Source: Chrysoperla carnea
Taxonomy: Eukaryota; Arthropoda; Insecta; Neuroptera; Chrysopidae
DNA: 64,000 nt
Assembly: GCF_905475395.1 (NCBI RefSeq)
Contig: NC_058337.1
Coordinates: forward strand, 93,924,368 to 93,988,367
Direction of reading: 5' to 3'
Positions 1 through 13,735 of the stretch are shown piece after piece. The first letter of the stretch is position 1; each line of letters begins with the position of its first letter. A program made the translations under genes and the position numbers. Below the pieces are notes generated by a model that was not told where the DNA came from, searched no databases, and was given only the letters and a program-made list of their open reading frames with translations.

Positions 1-501
1 TAAAAAATAACAAAGTGTTAAATATTTTGTCAAAAATATTATTTAATAGCTTTATACCCCCCGCTTCGCTGTGCTCAAAAGTAAAGACCACTATAGCCTC
101 CACCTCTCTTGCTCTCACTTATCCCCCTTCCATAACAATCGAAATAGGGTAATGAATTGGTTTACACAGGTAAAATATATGTACAGGTTTAAATTTTCTT
201 GGAGATAAATTATAGCTCATGTATGAGCTATGTTATGGTTAAGTTTCATTCAAATCCATTCATTAGTTTTTGCGTGGAAGCGTAACACACACACAAACAT
301 CCTTACTTTCACATTTATAATATTATATAGGGATATGAGTAGAGATAGAGATTGATGTTAACACAAAAACACATATCTATGGAATTGTGAAAATATTGAT
401 AATATGCATTTAAAAATATTAAAATGAACAAAAAATTTCAAAATATATCGATTACTGGTTGATTGACTGAATGTATTATGTTGTGTAATAGTTAATTAAA
501 A

Positions 502-1052
502 ACAAGTGAAAACAAACAATTGACTGAGTTAATTGTTGAAATACCATGCATAGACAGTGTTGATTTCTTTATCACAATACACATACAAACATGTGACACA
601 TACATAACTGATAATTAAGTATAGTACATATTATAAAATTTCCGTCTAATTTGCGCCCTCACGGGTAAACAGTGATGTTTACGAAAAAATGTTTCAAACA
701 AAAGTTGTTTAATTTTTGATAAGGAACATTTTTTAAACTTTTGTTCTATCTCTAACGGTTTACAAGATGGGTCCTACGGACCCAAGACCCAATTGACCTA
801 TGATGCTCATTTACGAACTTGACCTCACTTTTTACGTCCTGAGTACGCTGTAAAAATTTCAGCTCGATATCTTTTTCGTTTTTGAGTTATCGTGTCCACA
901 GACGGACGGACGGACAACCGGAATTGTCTAATTAGGTGATTTAGTGAACACCTATGACAAAATTTTTTTCCTAGCATCATTATTTTTAAGCGTTACAAAC
1001 TTGGGACTAAACTTATAATACTATGTATATTTCATATATGCATGGTATAATA
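502..1052 (+). repeat. Interspersed repeat family A, near-complete copy 1
   Basis: It starts with the family head (ACAAGTGAAAACAAACAATT, then a stretch around GACTGAGTTAATTG) and ends with a tail around TGGTATAATA. In between it has the shared landmarks TTTACAAGATGGGTCC, GACCCAAGACCCAATTGACC and the GACGGACGGACGGAC run. The same order of landmarks occurs at 62117-62700 on the + strand and 53124-53706 on the - strand. No coding potential and no clear long terminal inverted repeats are visible, so it is a non-autonomous repeat of unknown class. Boundaries are by comparison between copies and good to roughly 10 bases. Confidence 0.8.
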
Positions 1053-1451
1053 ACTAATATGTAAATATAACTAAATTAAATTAAAGGTTATTGGTTAATT
1101 TCTCTCTCCTTGTTGAAATTTTATTTGATTAATTCAAATTCAATAAATTATTATTACATTATGGATTTGGATTTATTACATTTTATTTAAAATGTTCTTT
1201 TTCTCATACATATAACATTTCATATATTTACTCACATTCAAAATAATATTTTTAAACATCGTTTATTATATAATACATCATCATGTCAATTATTATTATT
1301 ATTATTATTTGGGAATAATTTATTTCAAAAATCAAATTAATTGATTTGTCTATTTATTTCGGAATTTGTAATTTAAAAGGTAATCAGGAAATATTCGTCT
1401 CTTTACGGGAATTAGGTATATCAGGATGCTAACTCTTAGCATCATTACTTA

Positions 1452-1493
1452 GGTATTTCAACAATTAACTCAGTCGATTGTTTATTTTCACTT
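1452..1493 (-). repeat. Repeat family A, head fragment
   Basis: The reverse complement matches only the first 40-odd bases of the family A head (GAAAATAAACAATCGACTGA then AGTTAATTGTTGAAATACC). It lies about 400 bp after copy 1 in the opposite orientation. Confidence 0.6.
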
Positions 1494-3351
1494 TTTTTTT
1501 TTTTAATATTTGGTGAAAATATATATTTCAGTTTATTTGATTTGGTCATGTAGAACAATATTTAGTGCTAATAAAAATATTTATTATACTTTATTAAAAA
1601 TAATATTGAATTTATATGTTGTGTATCCAATAAATTTAGACATTAAAATAAGATATGATAGTTTTATTAAAATCTAATTTACACCTTATCAAATCATTAT
1701 TTTGCAATAATCAACAAAATATTAAATCATAAATTTTTAAATAATATCCTATTCAATTTATCAACCATTAAATTTTATAAATCTGAGATATTGCTATTTT
1801 GAGTAATGCAGTCACTGCGGGACTTGATGAAAGTAGATAAGAGTATATCGTTTGGGGTGCACGGGGTAACTTATTCAGAGTGGTCCATGTTATAGCTGAA
1901 TTTCATTTAATAAAGATCACATTATAATAATGATAATTTTTCAATAGACTTATAGCCTTTTCTAGATATAGGAAAGACCCTTTTCTAGATACAGGATGTT
2001 CCATTCTATTGTAAATACAAAATTTTAGCTGTACTTATTCTAATTATTAGGAAATTGTTTGAAAGTATTTTTACTTTATTTCAATATGAAACGACCAACT
2101 TCGGGATGAGGTTGTCATTTTTTTAATTTTTTTTTTCAGTGTGATTATAATTACGAAAACTAGTAATAGAGTTGTGGCCTCATCCCATTTCGAGAAATAA
2201 ACACTGATTATTTTACTATATTGCAAATACAGTAGCATTTTACAATGCCCCAGACATGGGTCATCACATGCTAAATTTCCAATTTTTCTGGGCAGCCGTT
2301 TTTGGAATATTCGCATTAATAACCTAAAAAAATGTATTAATAACATTTTTATCGTCAGAGGTGATTCTTATTAACATTTCAAAAAATTATTATAGAATCG
2401 TTAAATTCTTCTAACGTTTTATTTAAAAAAGAAAATCACTTTAATTTTTTTTAAAATCATAATTAGAAACTTTTATCTCGACGTACAACAAAGTTGCAGG
2501 AATCATGATCCATATTCAAGAGTATAACAATCACTAATCCGTAAATACAGAAATAAAAAATAATTAATAAACATTGATATATCTCAAATATCATACTTAC
2601 GATATAATTTCAACAAGTTTTAATTATTCACACATTATATTTGTTTAAAAAATCCATAAAAATAGCAAACAGAAAATTAAATTACAGTGAAAACCATTTA
2701 TAACCAAGCAGGCAGCGTCCATCAATACTCAGTTCGTCAGATGAATTCATCGTTTGATAGGAAAGATTTCCTCAACGTCGAATATTTACTATTTTTCCTT
2801 TCACACAGTGTGATACGTTGTCTTAATTTTGCGTCTTAATTTTGAAAAATCCATAATATTTTTTGTCTTTTGGCTTGAACATTTCCAGCTTCGTGCCAAG
2901 TTTATTATCCTTTTGGTTTCTACCCATGCTACCTAAGTTGAAAGATAGAAAACTGCATCTTACTATTGAAGATTTTATTTTGCACCGCTGTGTAATGCCT
3001 CAACAAGTACTAAATCGCCTTCGCATCGTTTCATACTCTGCAAGAGATGCCGTTTCTTAAATTTAAAAATTTACATCATTTGTAAAATTCCACCAAGACT
3101 TTTCTAAATCCACTTTACGCCCAAAAATAATAATCATGAAACGGCTAGGGAATGAACTTTGAATCTCTAGTTTTCACGGCTACCACATGAACAATAACCA
3201 ATAGACTAGTGTTGATAATATATTATGATTAGCATGTCATTTATTCACTTTTCAAATCATATACATTTTAAATTGTTTATGTTTACAAAATTCAATCTGT
3301 CAGTGTTTATATTATCTTTTGAAAAATCCATCCGCTAAATTGAAAACTAAG

Positions 3352-3395
3352 ATCCTAGAGGCTTCGGGTTCGAATCCCGAACTCTGGGTAATATT
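3352..3395 (+). other. tRNA-like B-box fragment (SINE or tRNA relic)
   Basis: The segment contains GGTTCGAATCCC, a perfect match to the tRNA T-arm / RNA polymerase III B box, flanked by short complementary arms (TTCGG and CCGAA). No matching acceptor, D-arm or anticodon stem could be assembled upstream, so it is not a functional tRNA gene. It is most likely the surviving 3' part of a tRNA-derived SINE head. Confidence 0.45.
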
Positions 3396-3448
3396 TTCAT
3401 TCTATTTTAAGTATACAGTCTTACCCTCATATGTTAAGTGAAATAATA

Positions 3449-3451
<3 letters not shown>

Positions 3452-3489
<38 letters not shown>
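3452..3489. repeat. (AC)n microsatellite
   Basis: An uninterrupted run of 19 AC dinucleotides. It is likely to be length-polymorphic. Confidence 0.95.
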
Positions 3490-3491
<2 letters not shown>

Positions 3492-3788
3492 TTTCTCCAA
3501 ATTGGTGATGCAGTCTCGTCCTAGCCTAATTACAATAACTTCCTATACTGGGAAGTTAATATGTAATTTGAATCACTCATATAGCAGTGTGAAACGTTTG
3601 TGTGTTCTGTATACACAGATAAACAAATAGGATTAAGCTAAGAAGAGGCTACCAACATACGACAGGGGTGACGGAATTGACTACGTCCTAGACCGGAAAA
3701 TGTCATTTGTTTCAAATCACTTGTTATTTTTGTCAAATTAAAGCACCATATGAGAATAACAATCTACTAATCAGAAAATACATAAATA

Positions 3789-3885
3789 ACAAGTGAAAAC
3801 AAATAATTGGCTGATTTAATTGTTTAAATACCATGTTTAGACAGTTTTTTTACGTCATGTAAGTAAAGAAAGATAGCCACTCTTA
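3789..3885 (+). repeat. Repeat family A, head fragment
   Basis: It carries a diverged family A head (ACAAGTGAAAACAAATAATT) followed by the TACGTCA and GAAAGATAGCCA segments found at the same relative place in the longer copies. The remainder of the element is missing. Confidence 0.6.
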
Positions 3886-4563
3886 CACACAAAGTGATAA
3901 GAATATCTTTCTTCTCACTTCATCAGTGGACATATATACACTATACAAACAAACATATACATAGTATATGTAACGTATAAATTTAAAATATATACAATAC
4001 TTGTATACATACTATAATATATTTAGAACGAAACAAAAAGCTGTTTTTTATTTAGTGTAATTTTCACTGTATTGCAAGAAAATCGTATAGTAGCCGTATG
4101 TACGTTCCCAATCCATACATGCTTGCTTACATTAACATAAACATATAAAATTAATATTTATAAGAATATCAAATTCTGATTAACATTGTAAATAAAATTT
4201 AATATTCTCTTCGATTCAAAAATAATAAATATACAAATTTTAAAACTATTTATTATTTTTAATAAAAATATTAACTATCGAGAGCCAATAAAATGTGTTC
4301 AATTCAATTAAAATGTCGCCAATTGTAGAAACGCGTTACTGATAAAAATTATAAATACTCAATACTATGCTTATTGTTATACAGAGTGTTCAAAAACACG
4401 GGACCATAAAAAAGGTGGTCCATCCCTTGAGTAAATGTAAGACTTTTGGACCCACTGGGGGCTTTGACGCTTTCGTAAGCTCCTTCTGAAATCTCTGCAT
4501 TGGAAAGAGATAATCATTCGATTCTTAATTTGACACGCAATTATAATAAGTTTAAATAAAAAT

Positions 4564-4930
4564 AACAAATGAAAACAATAATTGACTGAATTAATTGTTG
4601 AAATATCCTGTATAGAAATTTGGATTATAATTGTGCTTGCATTATTTTAATTAAAAGAGTTTAAAAAACCAACACAAATATGGTTTTTTTTTTGTTTTCG
4701 AAAATATTTTCTAGAATTTTTGTGCGTTTTTCTATGATGTTTCACAAGACCACTAGTTGAAGCTACCTGCAAATTGTCAACTCTTTTTTTATAGTTATGG
4801 AGAAAATGGACACTAAACTTTTGCCCTAATTTGCATCCTCACGTGTAAACAGTGACGTTTACGAAAAAATGTTTCAAACAAAAGTTGTTTATTTTTTTTA
4901 TAAGGAACATTTTTTATAAGGAACAGTTTT
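4564..4930 (+). repeat. Repeat family A, interrupted partial copy
   Basis: The head lies at about 4564-4620. The middle section, with ACGTGTAAACAGTGACGTTT and the AACAAAAGTTGTTT segment, lies at about 4812-4915. About 190 bp of unrelated AT-rich sequence lies between where the other copies have a shorter linker. The 3' half with the GACGGAC run is absent. Confidence 0.55.
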
Positions 4931-5066
4931 AATTAATAAAAATTTGCAAAAGAATAGAATATTACACTTTATAATTTTAGGTATTTATATGAATAATGAT
5001 AATGTTAACCATTACTCTGCCCTAACGTATCTCACTTGATTTGTGCCAGAAGACCTTAAAAACTAA

Positions 5067-5774
<708 letters not shown>

Positions 5775-5836
5775 TTTTAAACTGTTTTTATTATGAATTT
5801 TGTGATGTGTATAAAACAATTTTTTCTGTGAAATTT

Positions 5837-5842
5837 ATTAAA
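5837..5842 (+). terminator. Possible poly(A) signal for Su(H) (ATTAAA)
   Basis: ATTAAA is the first recognised poly(A) signal variant after the stop codon, 62 bases downstream. No canonical AATAAA occurs close by; the next lies near 6634. This is weak evidence in AT-rich DNA. Confidence 0.3.
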
Positions 5843-6668
5843 TGTTGTTGAATTCTGGTAGTTGAAATTTAAAACGAGTAGATATCATTAAGGGGTTGTT
5901 CCATTTAACGTTCAAGTTACGTTGCGGGCGATTGAGAACTTTATAACTTTAGCATCTCTAGCTCTGACGAAATAAGCTACAAAAAAGTCTATTTTATGTG
6001 ATATAATTTTAAATAGAAAATGCCTTTCGAAATTCATTATCTTCTACAAGAGTTTTTTCTATCAATGTCAGAACCATGGGGATCGAACTCCATGTAGAAC
6101 AAATGACTGTCACAAATAAAATGTCAGTAATATTCCTTTTGCACCGAGATAGTGGAGCGAGCGTAAGGCGCGAGTTGATTTTTATAGTGACGCATTTATG
6201 TAGTATTTCGTTCGTATGTTCGTATGTGTTCGTATTTATTTCTTGCAATGCACTTCGGTGCAAAGAGAATAGTAGCGGCGGATACGAAGTGATACAAATA
6301 TTTTCTACCATTACGTTGACAAATCTTGTCAATTCTCCCGCTTGAGTTCGGCATCCTTGTGTAGTCTTCATGAACTATAATGTTTCAAATATCATATGTG
6401 TGTATAGTAGGAAAGGAAGGACAGAAAACCGTGACTTTTGTCACACCGAAAAAATTAAGTCTGTGGGTTCTAAAAGAGTTCGTGTCATAGCTTTATGCAA
6501 ATTACCATTGTGCGAGAGAGAAACGATTGTCTACTGAACTGTTGGAAATTCGCCGGGCCTCTCTCTCGACTAGCCATATAGTAGTATTACATATATGGTT
6601 ATATTGTTACGAAATTTAGATTCTAAACAAAATAAATAATGTACATTTAACGTCATTAACACCAATTT

Positions 6669-6892
6669 GGTAAGAGAGTACAATTTACCCCAAAAAATTA
6701 TGTTGGTAATATTCTATCAGTATACAAAAGATAGTCAATAATTTCCACACTGTTAGAACACGAACGTCATTAGGAATAATTCGGTAAGAGAGAACAACTT
6801 GCTCCAAAAAAAATTATGTTTGTAATATTCTATCAGTATATAAAAGTTGGTCATTAATTTATACACTGTTAGAACACGAAAAGTAAAAAATA
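6669..6892. repeat. Two-copy tandem duplication, period 114 bp
   Basis: GGTAAGAGAG at 6669 and again at 6783 starts two diverged copies. Both share TAATATTCTATCAGTATA and end in CACTGTTAGAACACGAA. There is no coding content. Confidence 0.8.
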
Positions 6893-9800
6893 ATGACTGA
6901 ATATTTGAAGGTAGAAGTTGATTCACTCGCAGCTTTTGTCCTTAGCAAGAGATCTGTTAAAATTGAAATAATTTATTTATAACGGTACTATATATTCGAT
7001 TGTTAAAATGGAACAACGCAACGATTACCGTTGTCAAACTTATTGGCAACATACTCGTAATAGATGGTATCCATCGTAATTTATACAAGAACTTACTTTG
7101 AATATCAACTATCAATTTTTGTGTGTATAAGTCTGGCTTAATTTAAACAACGAATTTAAAGAGTCAGTTTTTTTTTGTAAATCAATTAGGTCAATTAATA
7201 TATAAACTTCAAATAAGAAGAATTTGTCACCAAACGGTACCAGAACTTACTCTATTTATTGATAAGAATGCCTTTCTTAAATAGAACCACTCGAATAACA
7301 AAATTAGACTACATAATTCTAACATATACACGTTCCAGTATTAGTCAAATTGAGTAAGGATATTTTTACGGCTGTTCTATTTACACAGAAGAGTAGATCT
7401 CGACAAACATAAATGAAACGCCTAGTTTAACTTTGGTATATTTTCCAAAACGTTTATTGATCTTTCGAAAGATCTTTGATTTAATTGATATAAAATGTAC
7501 TAAAGCACATAAGACGTTCTCTATTTGGGACAGAATGCATGCATTCGTCGGAAAATATGGTACCAAATAAAGCGGCGATTAGAAATGAAATTTCCTGCCC
7601 ATAAAAATTGTCTTTATTTTTTTTTGAACTTTATTGATTAATGATTGGGTCGTATTAAATTGAGAACAGCTGTGTAGCGTATGCCAATTATAAAGTAATG
7701 CAAAATCATTGGCATACGTATAAGATAGATGACTTTGTGACTTAAATAGATCCCTTTTGTAAAACAATTAAAAAGATCAATGTAAGCCACGAGGATCCTC
7801 TCGTAGGTCCACCCAAGGACCCGAATCATTACTTTTCTCGGCCACTTGATTTTTAAAAATATTTTTGTCGCCTGAGCATCGACTTGAGCTCTACGAATTT
7901 ATTTACATTTTTGAAATTTTACATATATTCTTTGAGGAACTAGTCATTACCAAACATTTAAGAGTTACATTCCTCAAAAATATCTTAACAGTTGATACAG
8001 GAATGAAACATATGAAAATATCTATAGAACTTTAAAAGTGGAAATGAATTTGTAAAGTAATTGTAAATTGAGGTGCAATTTGACGGTGGAATTTACTCGC
8101 CAACATAAACTGAAAAAAATGAGCGCGATGAAAAGTTTGAATTTATATTGTTCAATTATTTTTTGCAACAATCCATTCCAGAGTTAAAAACATCAATAAT
8201 AAAAACTATAATACATATTATCATATATCAATCAATATCTCGAAAAATTTATTACTTGGATAATCAATTGTAAATTGAATGTTGGATTCGTTATATTCTT
8301 CACTCTCTTTTCCACTAAACGCAGTCAAACTATTTTGTTTACATATTATTATTCAAAGCAGTTCTTTTGGGATTAAAGTAATCTTAATAGGATTGAAGTG
8401 ATCCGATTACTCTTTTCGAAATGCTATTTACTTTGACATTAAGTACTACATGCGTAAGCGTACTTCAATCCAAACTCATTTTAAACTTAAAAGAACACGT
8501 CTGTATTTGTCGTATCTGTGTATTTTTTAGGCGCTTTCACTAAAATCATGCTTCTGTGTACATAGTAACTTTGATATTTTTAAAATAAAATCGTCAATTA
8601 TAAAGTTTAATTAATAATTTAAAAGTTATTTTCAACTGTATGTTAATTTATAAAACAAGTAATCATGACATTGAAAATAATATAAAATGCAAATCAGTCA
8701 TATAAATAAATTTATTATGTATTTTAAACTCATGTTTAGATCTGAATAATTAATTTAATTTTTTGTTTTGTTTAATGAGTGTGAGTACAAAATGGACACA
8801 AAAAATATTGGGAAATAAAATATTTATAATGTACATATTTTTTAAACATACATAAGTGTTTTTTATCAATCTGACAAAAATTGGTTACCAATAGGCCTTT
8901 TCATCGATTTGCTTTTGTTTCGGATAATTGTCAAAAAACTATTCAGCTAAAGAAAATCTAATATATTTTACCTTTATTAAACAGTGCTTTTTGATAAAGA
9001 TAGAAGATATGTGATATGTCTTTACTTGATTAACATCTGTCCGAAACAAAACAGAATCATTTTTTAAATGAGAAGCTCTATTTTGTTACTTGTCAGTTTA
9101 ATAACAACAATTTTTCATAAAACTAAATTGCTAAAATAATTTTTGTATAGTTGAAGAGCAATTTGTTTATAATGACTTACTAATTTTAGGTTATAAATAA
9201 ACCTTGAATAATTATGAAATTAAATTATAATTTTTCAAACATGGAACTGTGTATTTTAAATTATTTTGATTTTTACAAATACAATCAACCAAAATTTTAT
9301 ATGAAAATTGATGGTTAAATAACTAATTATTATTTTTATAATTTATAAAAGTTTTTTTAAAAATAAAGACAAGAATAACTTTAAAAATTTAACTTTTTGT
9401 TTGTTTCTTAAATGGATGTAATCACGGATAGAAACAAAAACTTTTGTTAGATACTTTTTTTTTTTTCGAAAAATGAATTTAAAGAAATCGATAAAAATTT
9501 TTGAAATCGATTTCCATAAGTATTCATTTTTCGGAAAATGTTTAAAATAATCAATATAAAAGTTTGTTTCCTTAGCTTTCACTGGCTATGAGAACGAGCA
9601 TGAATAAATCATTTCGAAATCAAAAGCAGAAAAAACATCGATAAATCTGACATAGTCTTTTTAGAACTCATTCTCATCACTCGTAATATAAGAAAGATTT
9701 AAATTAAAAAGATGTTACCTTATGAAATAATCATATGCTTTTATTGCAACCTTCTTTTCGAAAACGAATACATTTGGCATAAATCGAGTGCTAAAAATTT

Positions 9801-10315
9801 TATGATAGTATGTTATTCAATTTCTATCGAATGTATTCATTTTTGAAAAGAATGCCTATAACATGTTTTTAGTTATCTTATAAGGAACAACTTGTTTATT
9901 CGAAGTGTTTCTCCATCTTTTATCAGTAATGAGAATAAGTCTGAGCAACTAACTTTCGAAACCGAAACTTTTTGGAATCGAAAGCTGAAAACGAGTTCTT
10001 TAAATTGACTAGACCGATTGACTAAGAAAAGTGAACATTCAACATTTCAAGTGTCACATTCAACAAGATATTTTGGATTTAAAAGGAATAATTTTTCAAA
10101 TACATCGTGTATATTTTAATTCAGTTCAACTGGTTATACTGAATTATTTATGAATAGAAAATCAATAAGTTATATAAGGGATGAATATGCGAGACTTTGC
10201 AGCCGGTATACTTTGAAAGATTCTAGCAGCCTAAGCTCTATAATTAAAGTTAATGATAACAGTTTATCAATTTTACATTCAAATTTAAAACTTTATTGGC
10301 CGTGTTCAACAGAAA

Positions 10316-10346
10316 ATGCGCGGTCTAAAAACGATAGACCGCGCAT
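10316..10346. repeat. Perfect 12-bp GC-rich hairpin
   Basis: ATGCGCGGTCTA (10316-10327), a 7-base loop, then the exact complement TAGACCGCGCAT (10335-10346). It stands out because the surroundings are about 75% A+T. It is not followed by a T run long enough to call it a polymerase III terminator. The function is unknown. Confidence 0.8.
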
Positions 10347-11732
10347 TAATAGTTTAAATCGACACGATGCAAAAAATTTAATATACCTAATGCTTAATAA
10401 AATAGATTAATAAATCTTTTTATATTTTATTCAAAAAGCAAATACATTTTTTTTTCGTACAAGCAAGTAGCAAAAAAGAGAAAATTATTATAAAACAATT
10501 GTGGAAGAATGTTCTTGTAAGAATTAGATATTCCCACAGAAAATATGTTTTTTTTTCTAAAATAATAATACATTATAATTAATAAAATAAGTAGATCTTC
10601 GAGAACAACAATACAATAAAATTATATTATTTGTGTTTGTTACAATTATTGAGAGAGGAAGTAGTAGTGGTTGGTACCTATTTAATCTTTAAATATGATC
10701 TTTTGTGAGAATTTTTTTTTCTTTTTTGAATGAATTTTATTGAAAACAATAGAAAATGACGACTTTGTAATTAGCAACTGTATTTTAATTAAGATGAAAA
10801 GATTTTTAAATAATGTCCTCGTTCCCATGCTGAAAACTGTGAGAAAAAATCATTCTGTTTTGTTATTATTATTTTTATTATAATTTTATACCAGTGTTTT
10901 GACAGTGTTCTTTTTTTATTTATGATTTTATTTTTTTATTATTTCTTACATCATCAAAATTGCTTTGATTGAATTTTTTAGCTAACTTTTATAACGGAAT
11001 AAAAAGGGATAAGAAAAGGTATATTTCGTAGGTATTAACCTTATTCCATCAACACAGTAATAAAGAGAGCAAATCTGATTTTCTGGAGAAAAAGGCTCTT
11101 TATAGTTCAATGTACCATTAATAAGATAGGATTCATCATCGCTTTAATTTTGGAAATTTGTAGATGAATATTGATAGTTGAAATTATCAATGAATTTTTA
11201 TAAAATGCAAAGTTGTAGGTAATAAAATTTACTAAAATTTATCTTCTCACCATTTGTACCTTTCCCACCTTTCCCAATTTTAGTATTTACGTTCAATGTT
11301 CTAATATGATACAAAATTTCAATTTTATCGAAATATTTCAAATATTTATGTTAGTACATTGAACGTAAAATCTTTGTAAATACTAAACTTATTGTTAGAA
11401 AAAATGGTCAACAGGTTAAATGTTAATCACGATTCCAAGAAGAAATACAAAAAAACCAAAATTGACCTGAATTCTTCAATTCATTGGATCATAAAATCGA
11501 TTTGGCGAAAGACATATGGATGTGTTGCAAACAATATTTCATCATTTGTTCTTTAATAATTATAGTGTACTAGACGACCCGTGTGTTATGGTGCATTATT
11601 TGGCACGATAAGCTTTAAAATTAGGAGTAAATTATGATATTTTAAAGATTCCTTATTCCTTTATCAAATTTTACAGATCTCGCGGTTCAACAGAAAACAG
11701 GCTAAAGAAATAATATATAAGGTAAAACAACA

Positions 11733-11885
11733 AATCAATAAAGATTCTGTTTTCGTTAAAATGTAATCACTAAAAATGACTAAAATGTTGTTTGTTTAAA
11801 AGTTATGTGGAATAGATTTTGAAACAAATTAAAATTTTACATATTTTTAGTGTATTTTAACGAAATCAGAATCTGTATTGATTTT
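11733..11885. repeat. Small fold-back element, arms about 43 bp
   Basis: Arms around 11733-11776 and 11843-11885 share AATAAAGATTCTG/CAGAATCTGTATTG and TTTCGTTAAAATG/TATTTTAACGAAA in inverted orientation, separated by about 65 bp. It looks like a short palindromic MITE remnant. Confidence 0.6.
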
Positions 11886-13695
11886 TTTTAAATATACTAT
11901 TATTCAAGACAAAATGATGAAATATTGTCGCATTTATAAAGAAAAAATGTCAAGGAGCCATTCATGCAGCTAACTCATGTAGGTGAAGTCAGGATATTTT
12001 ACTCGTACACTGTCATGTCTGTATAAGACTTGCGCATTAATACTTTCAGCTCAATTTTTTCTTATCATTGTCAATCTACTTAAGACCGTAATTCTCACTT
12101 TGTAGGCGCTTCCAGTTGCGTATTACGTAGATAATATAACTAGGTTTACGGCTAAGCATAGTTTTTATGAGTCATTTCAGAAAGGCAGAAAATTTCATAA
12201 ATATTAGCCAGCACTGGGTCATCAATCGTAAGTATATTCCGCCTTCTCAAAGCGGGGTTTTGGCCCCAAAAAAATTTTACGCTTACAGATAGCAGTACGG
12301 AAAAGATTAGCGATGTTGACTCATACGTAAAAAAAATTTTTTTGATGAAAAGGACTTTGGAACCCTTTACGCACTGTGAATTCGTGACATTACGTGACTA
12401 TTAGAAAAGAGGAAAAAGCTGAGCACAATTTTCCGAGCCCGATAGATAAACATAAGACAGACCCTTCTATATAGAATTTTTGTTTCAAATAATTCGAATG
12501 AAATAGAAGGTTGATGATTGGATTTGTAAAATATATTTAATATATTAATTTATTGCAGTTATAATAAAAAATTATCGTTTAATTGTTGTAATACATTTGC
12601 TTTTAACAGCGTGAGAGTATTTATTTTTAAGGGAAAAATAAATAAAAATGGAAGATTTTATGAATACACATAATTTTGTAAATAAATAACTTATTCATTT
12701 AAGTTTATACTATTAGGGAATGAGTCATATAAGCGATAAAATAATTACTCCTCCTTTGCTAACAATGGGCTGCTTATTTGGACAAAGAAAATGTTTAGTA
12801 AGAAACTACTTATTCTGCTGAAGCCTAATATACTTTCGTAGATGGTGATATAGGAAGTCTCATTTTTACTTCTGAGGAGACTAAAAGATTTCAGAGTTAT
12901 TATTCAAAATAAGGGAGTATTAGTAGGTGAATCGCATTCTATTCGCAAACCTTATGGAAATATTTATTATAGCAAAGCCAACCAAATTGTAGCGGTTTCG
13001 AAACGAAAACGAATTTTTTAATAAGTTATCTACGCAATTCACTAACAATACTGAAATACTTTTCAGATCCTTCCGGGACAAAAGCGATGAAATGGGAACC
13101 GTGATATGTCAGCATATTATGGTATGTTAGACCAATTAAGCCGCGATATATATACTATATTATCAGTTGTGAACCATTCATAATCGAAATCGAATATATT
13201 TGGCTCAACTAATTTTAAAAGAAAAACCTAATTGTGATTTCCGCTTCCTAGCCAATTTGATCTGTGGACAACGGGATAATTTTTATTAAAATATTTTTGC
13301 AAGTTTCTTTAGACCAGCCACGAGATTGATAGATGATTATCTGTTACGGTTCAATTAAACAAAAGTTTAACAGTTGCACGACATTCAGAATGAAAATGAA
13401 AATCACACGTTCAAATAATTTTTAAAATTAATGACTATATTTTTAGTCTACATTAATTTAACATTTTGTATATCTTAAGGTTTTTCGATCAATAGCGTTT
13501 ATAATATTCTATGAAAGTTATAAGAAAATTCCTCAGGATAAAACTTAACTGATTAAAAAGCTGATATTTACATAATTCTTCCTGAACTTGTAAAAAATAA
13601 GTAGCCCTGTAATTTTGTTAAAAGAATTTGATAAAATATTGATTATTTTATAAAAATAAAATAAAACTAGTAAAAAAACCAAAATTTTATTGAAG

Positions 13696-13735
13696 CTATG
13701 CCGGGTGGATGAGTAATCTCATCCACTCGGCATAG
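13696..13735. repeat. 18-bp near-perfect hairpin with 4-base loop
   Basis: CTATGCCGGGTGGATGAG (13696-13713), loop TAAT, then CTCATCCACTCGGCATAG (13718-13735). Seventeen of 18 positions pair by Watson-Crick rules and the other is G-T. It is far more GC-rich than its flanks. It is too short for a typical pre-miRNA and does not resemble a tRNA; it could be a MITE core or a cruciform-prone site. Confidence 0.85.

Noticed and set aside
2071..2346. 91-codon minus-strand frame
   Set aside because: Low-complexity Lys/Ile-rich translation of AT-rich DNA, no splice context and no family similarity; it lies upstream of the Su(H) exon.
6009..6371. Overlapping frames of 120 and 89 codons on opposite strands
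   Set aside because: No recognisable domain. The region contains an inverted TTGCACCGA/TCGGTGCAA pair and looks like a decayed repeat.
5892..7030. GTTGTTCCATTTAAC and its inverse about 1.1 kb apart, as ends of a transposon
   Set aside because: Similarity is only about 15-18 bases, with no target duplication or internal coding sequence.
9590..9970. Possible fold-back with GAATACATTTGG/CGAATGTATTC arms
   Set aside because: Some short inverted segments pair but the arms are too interrupted to define an element.
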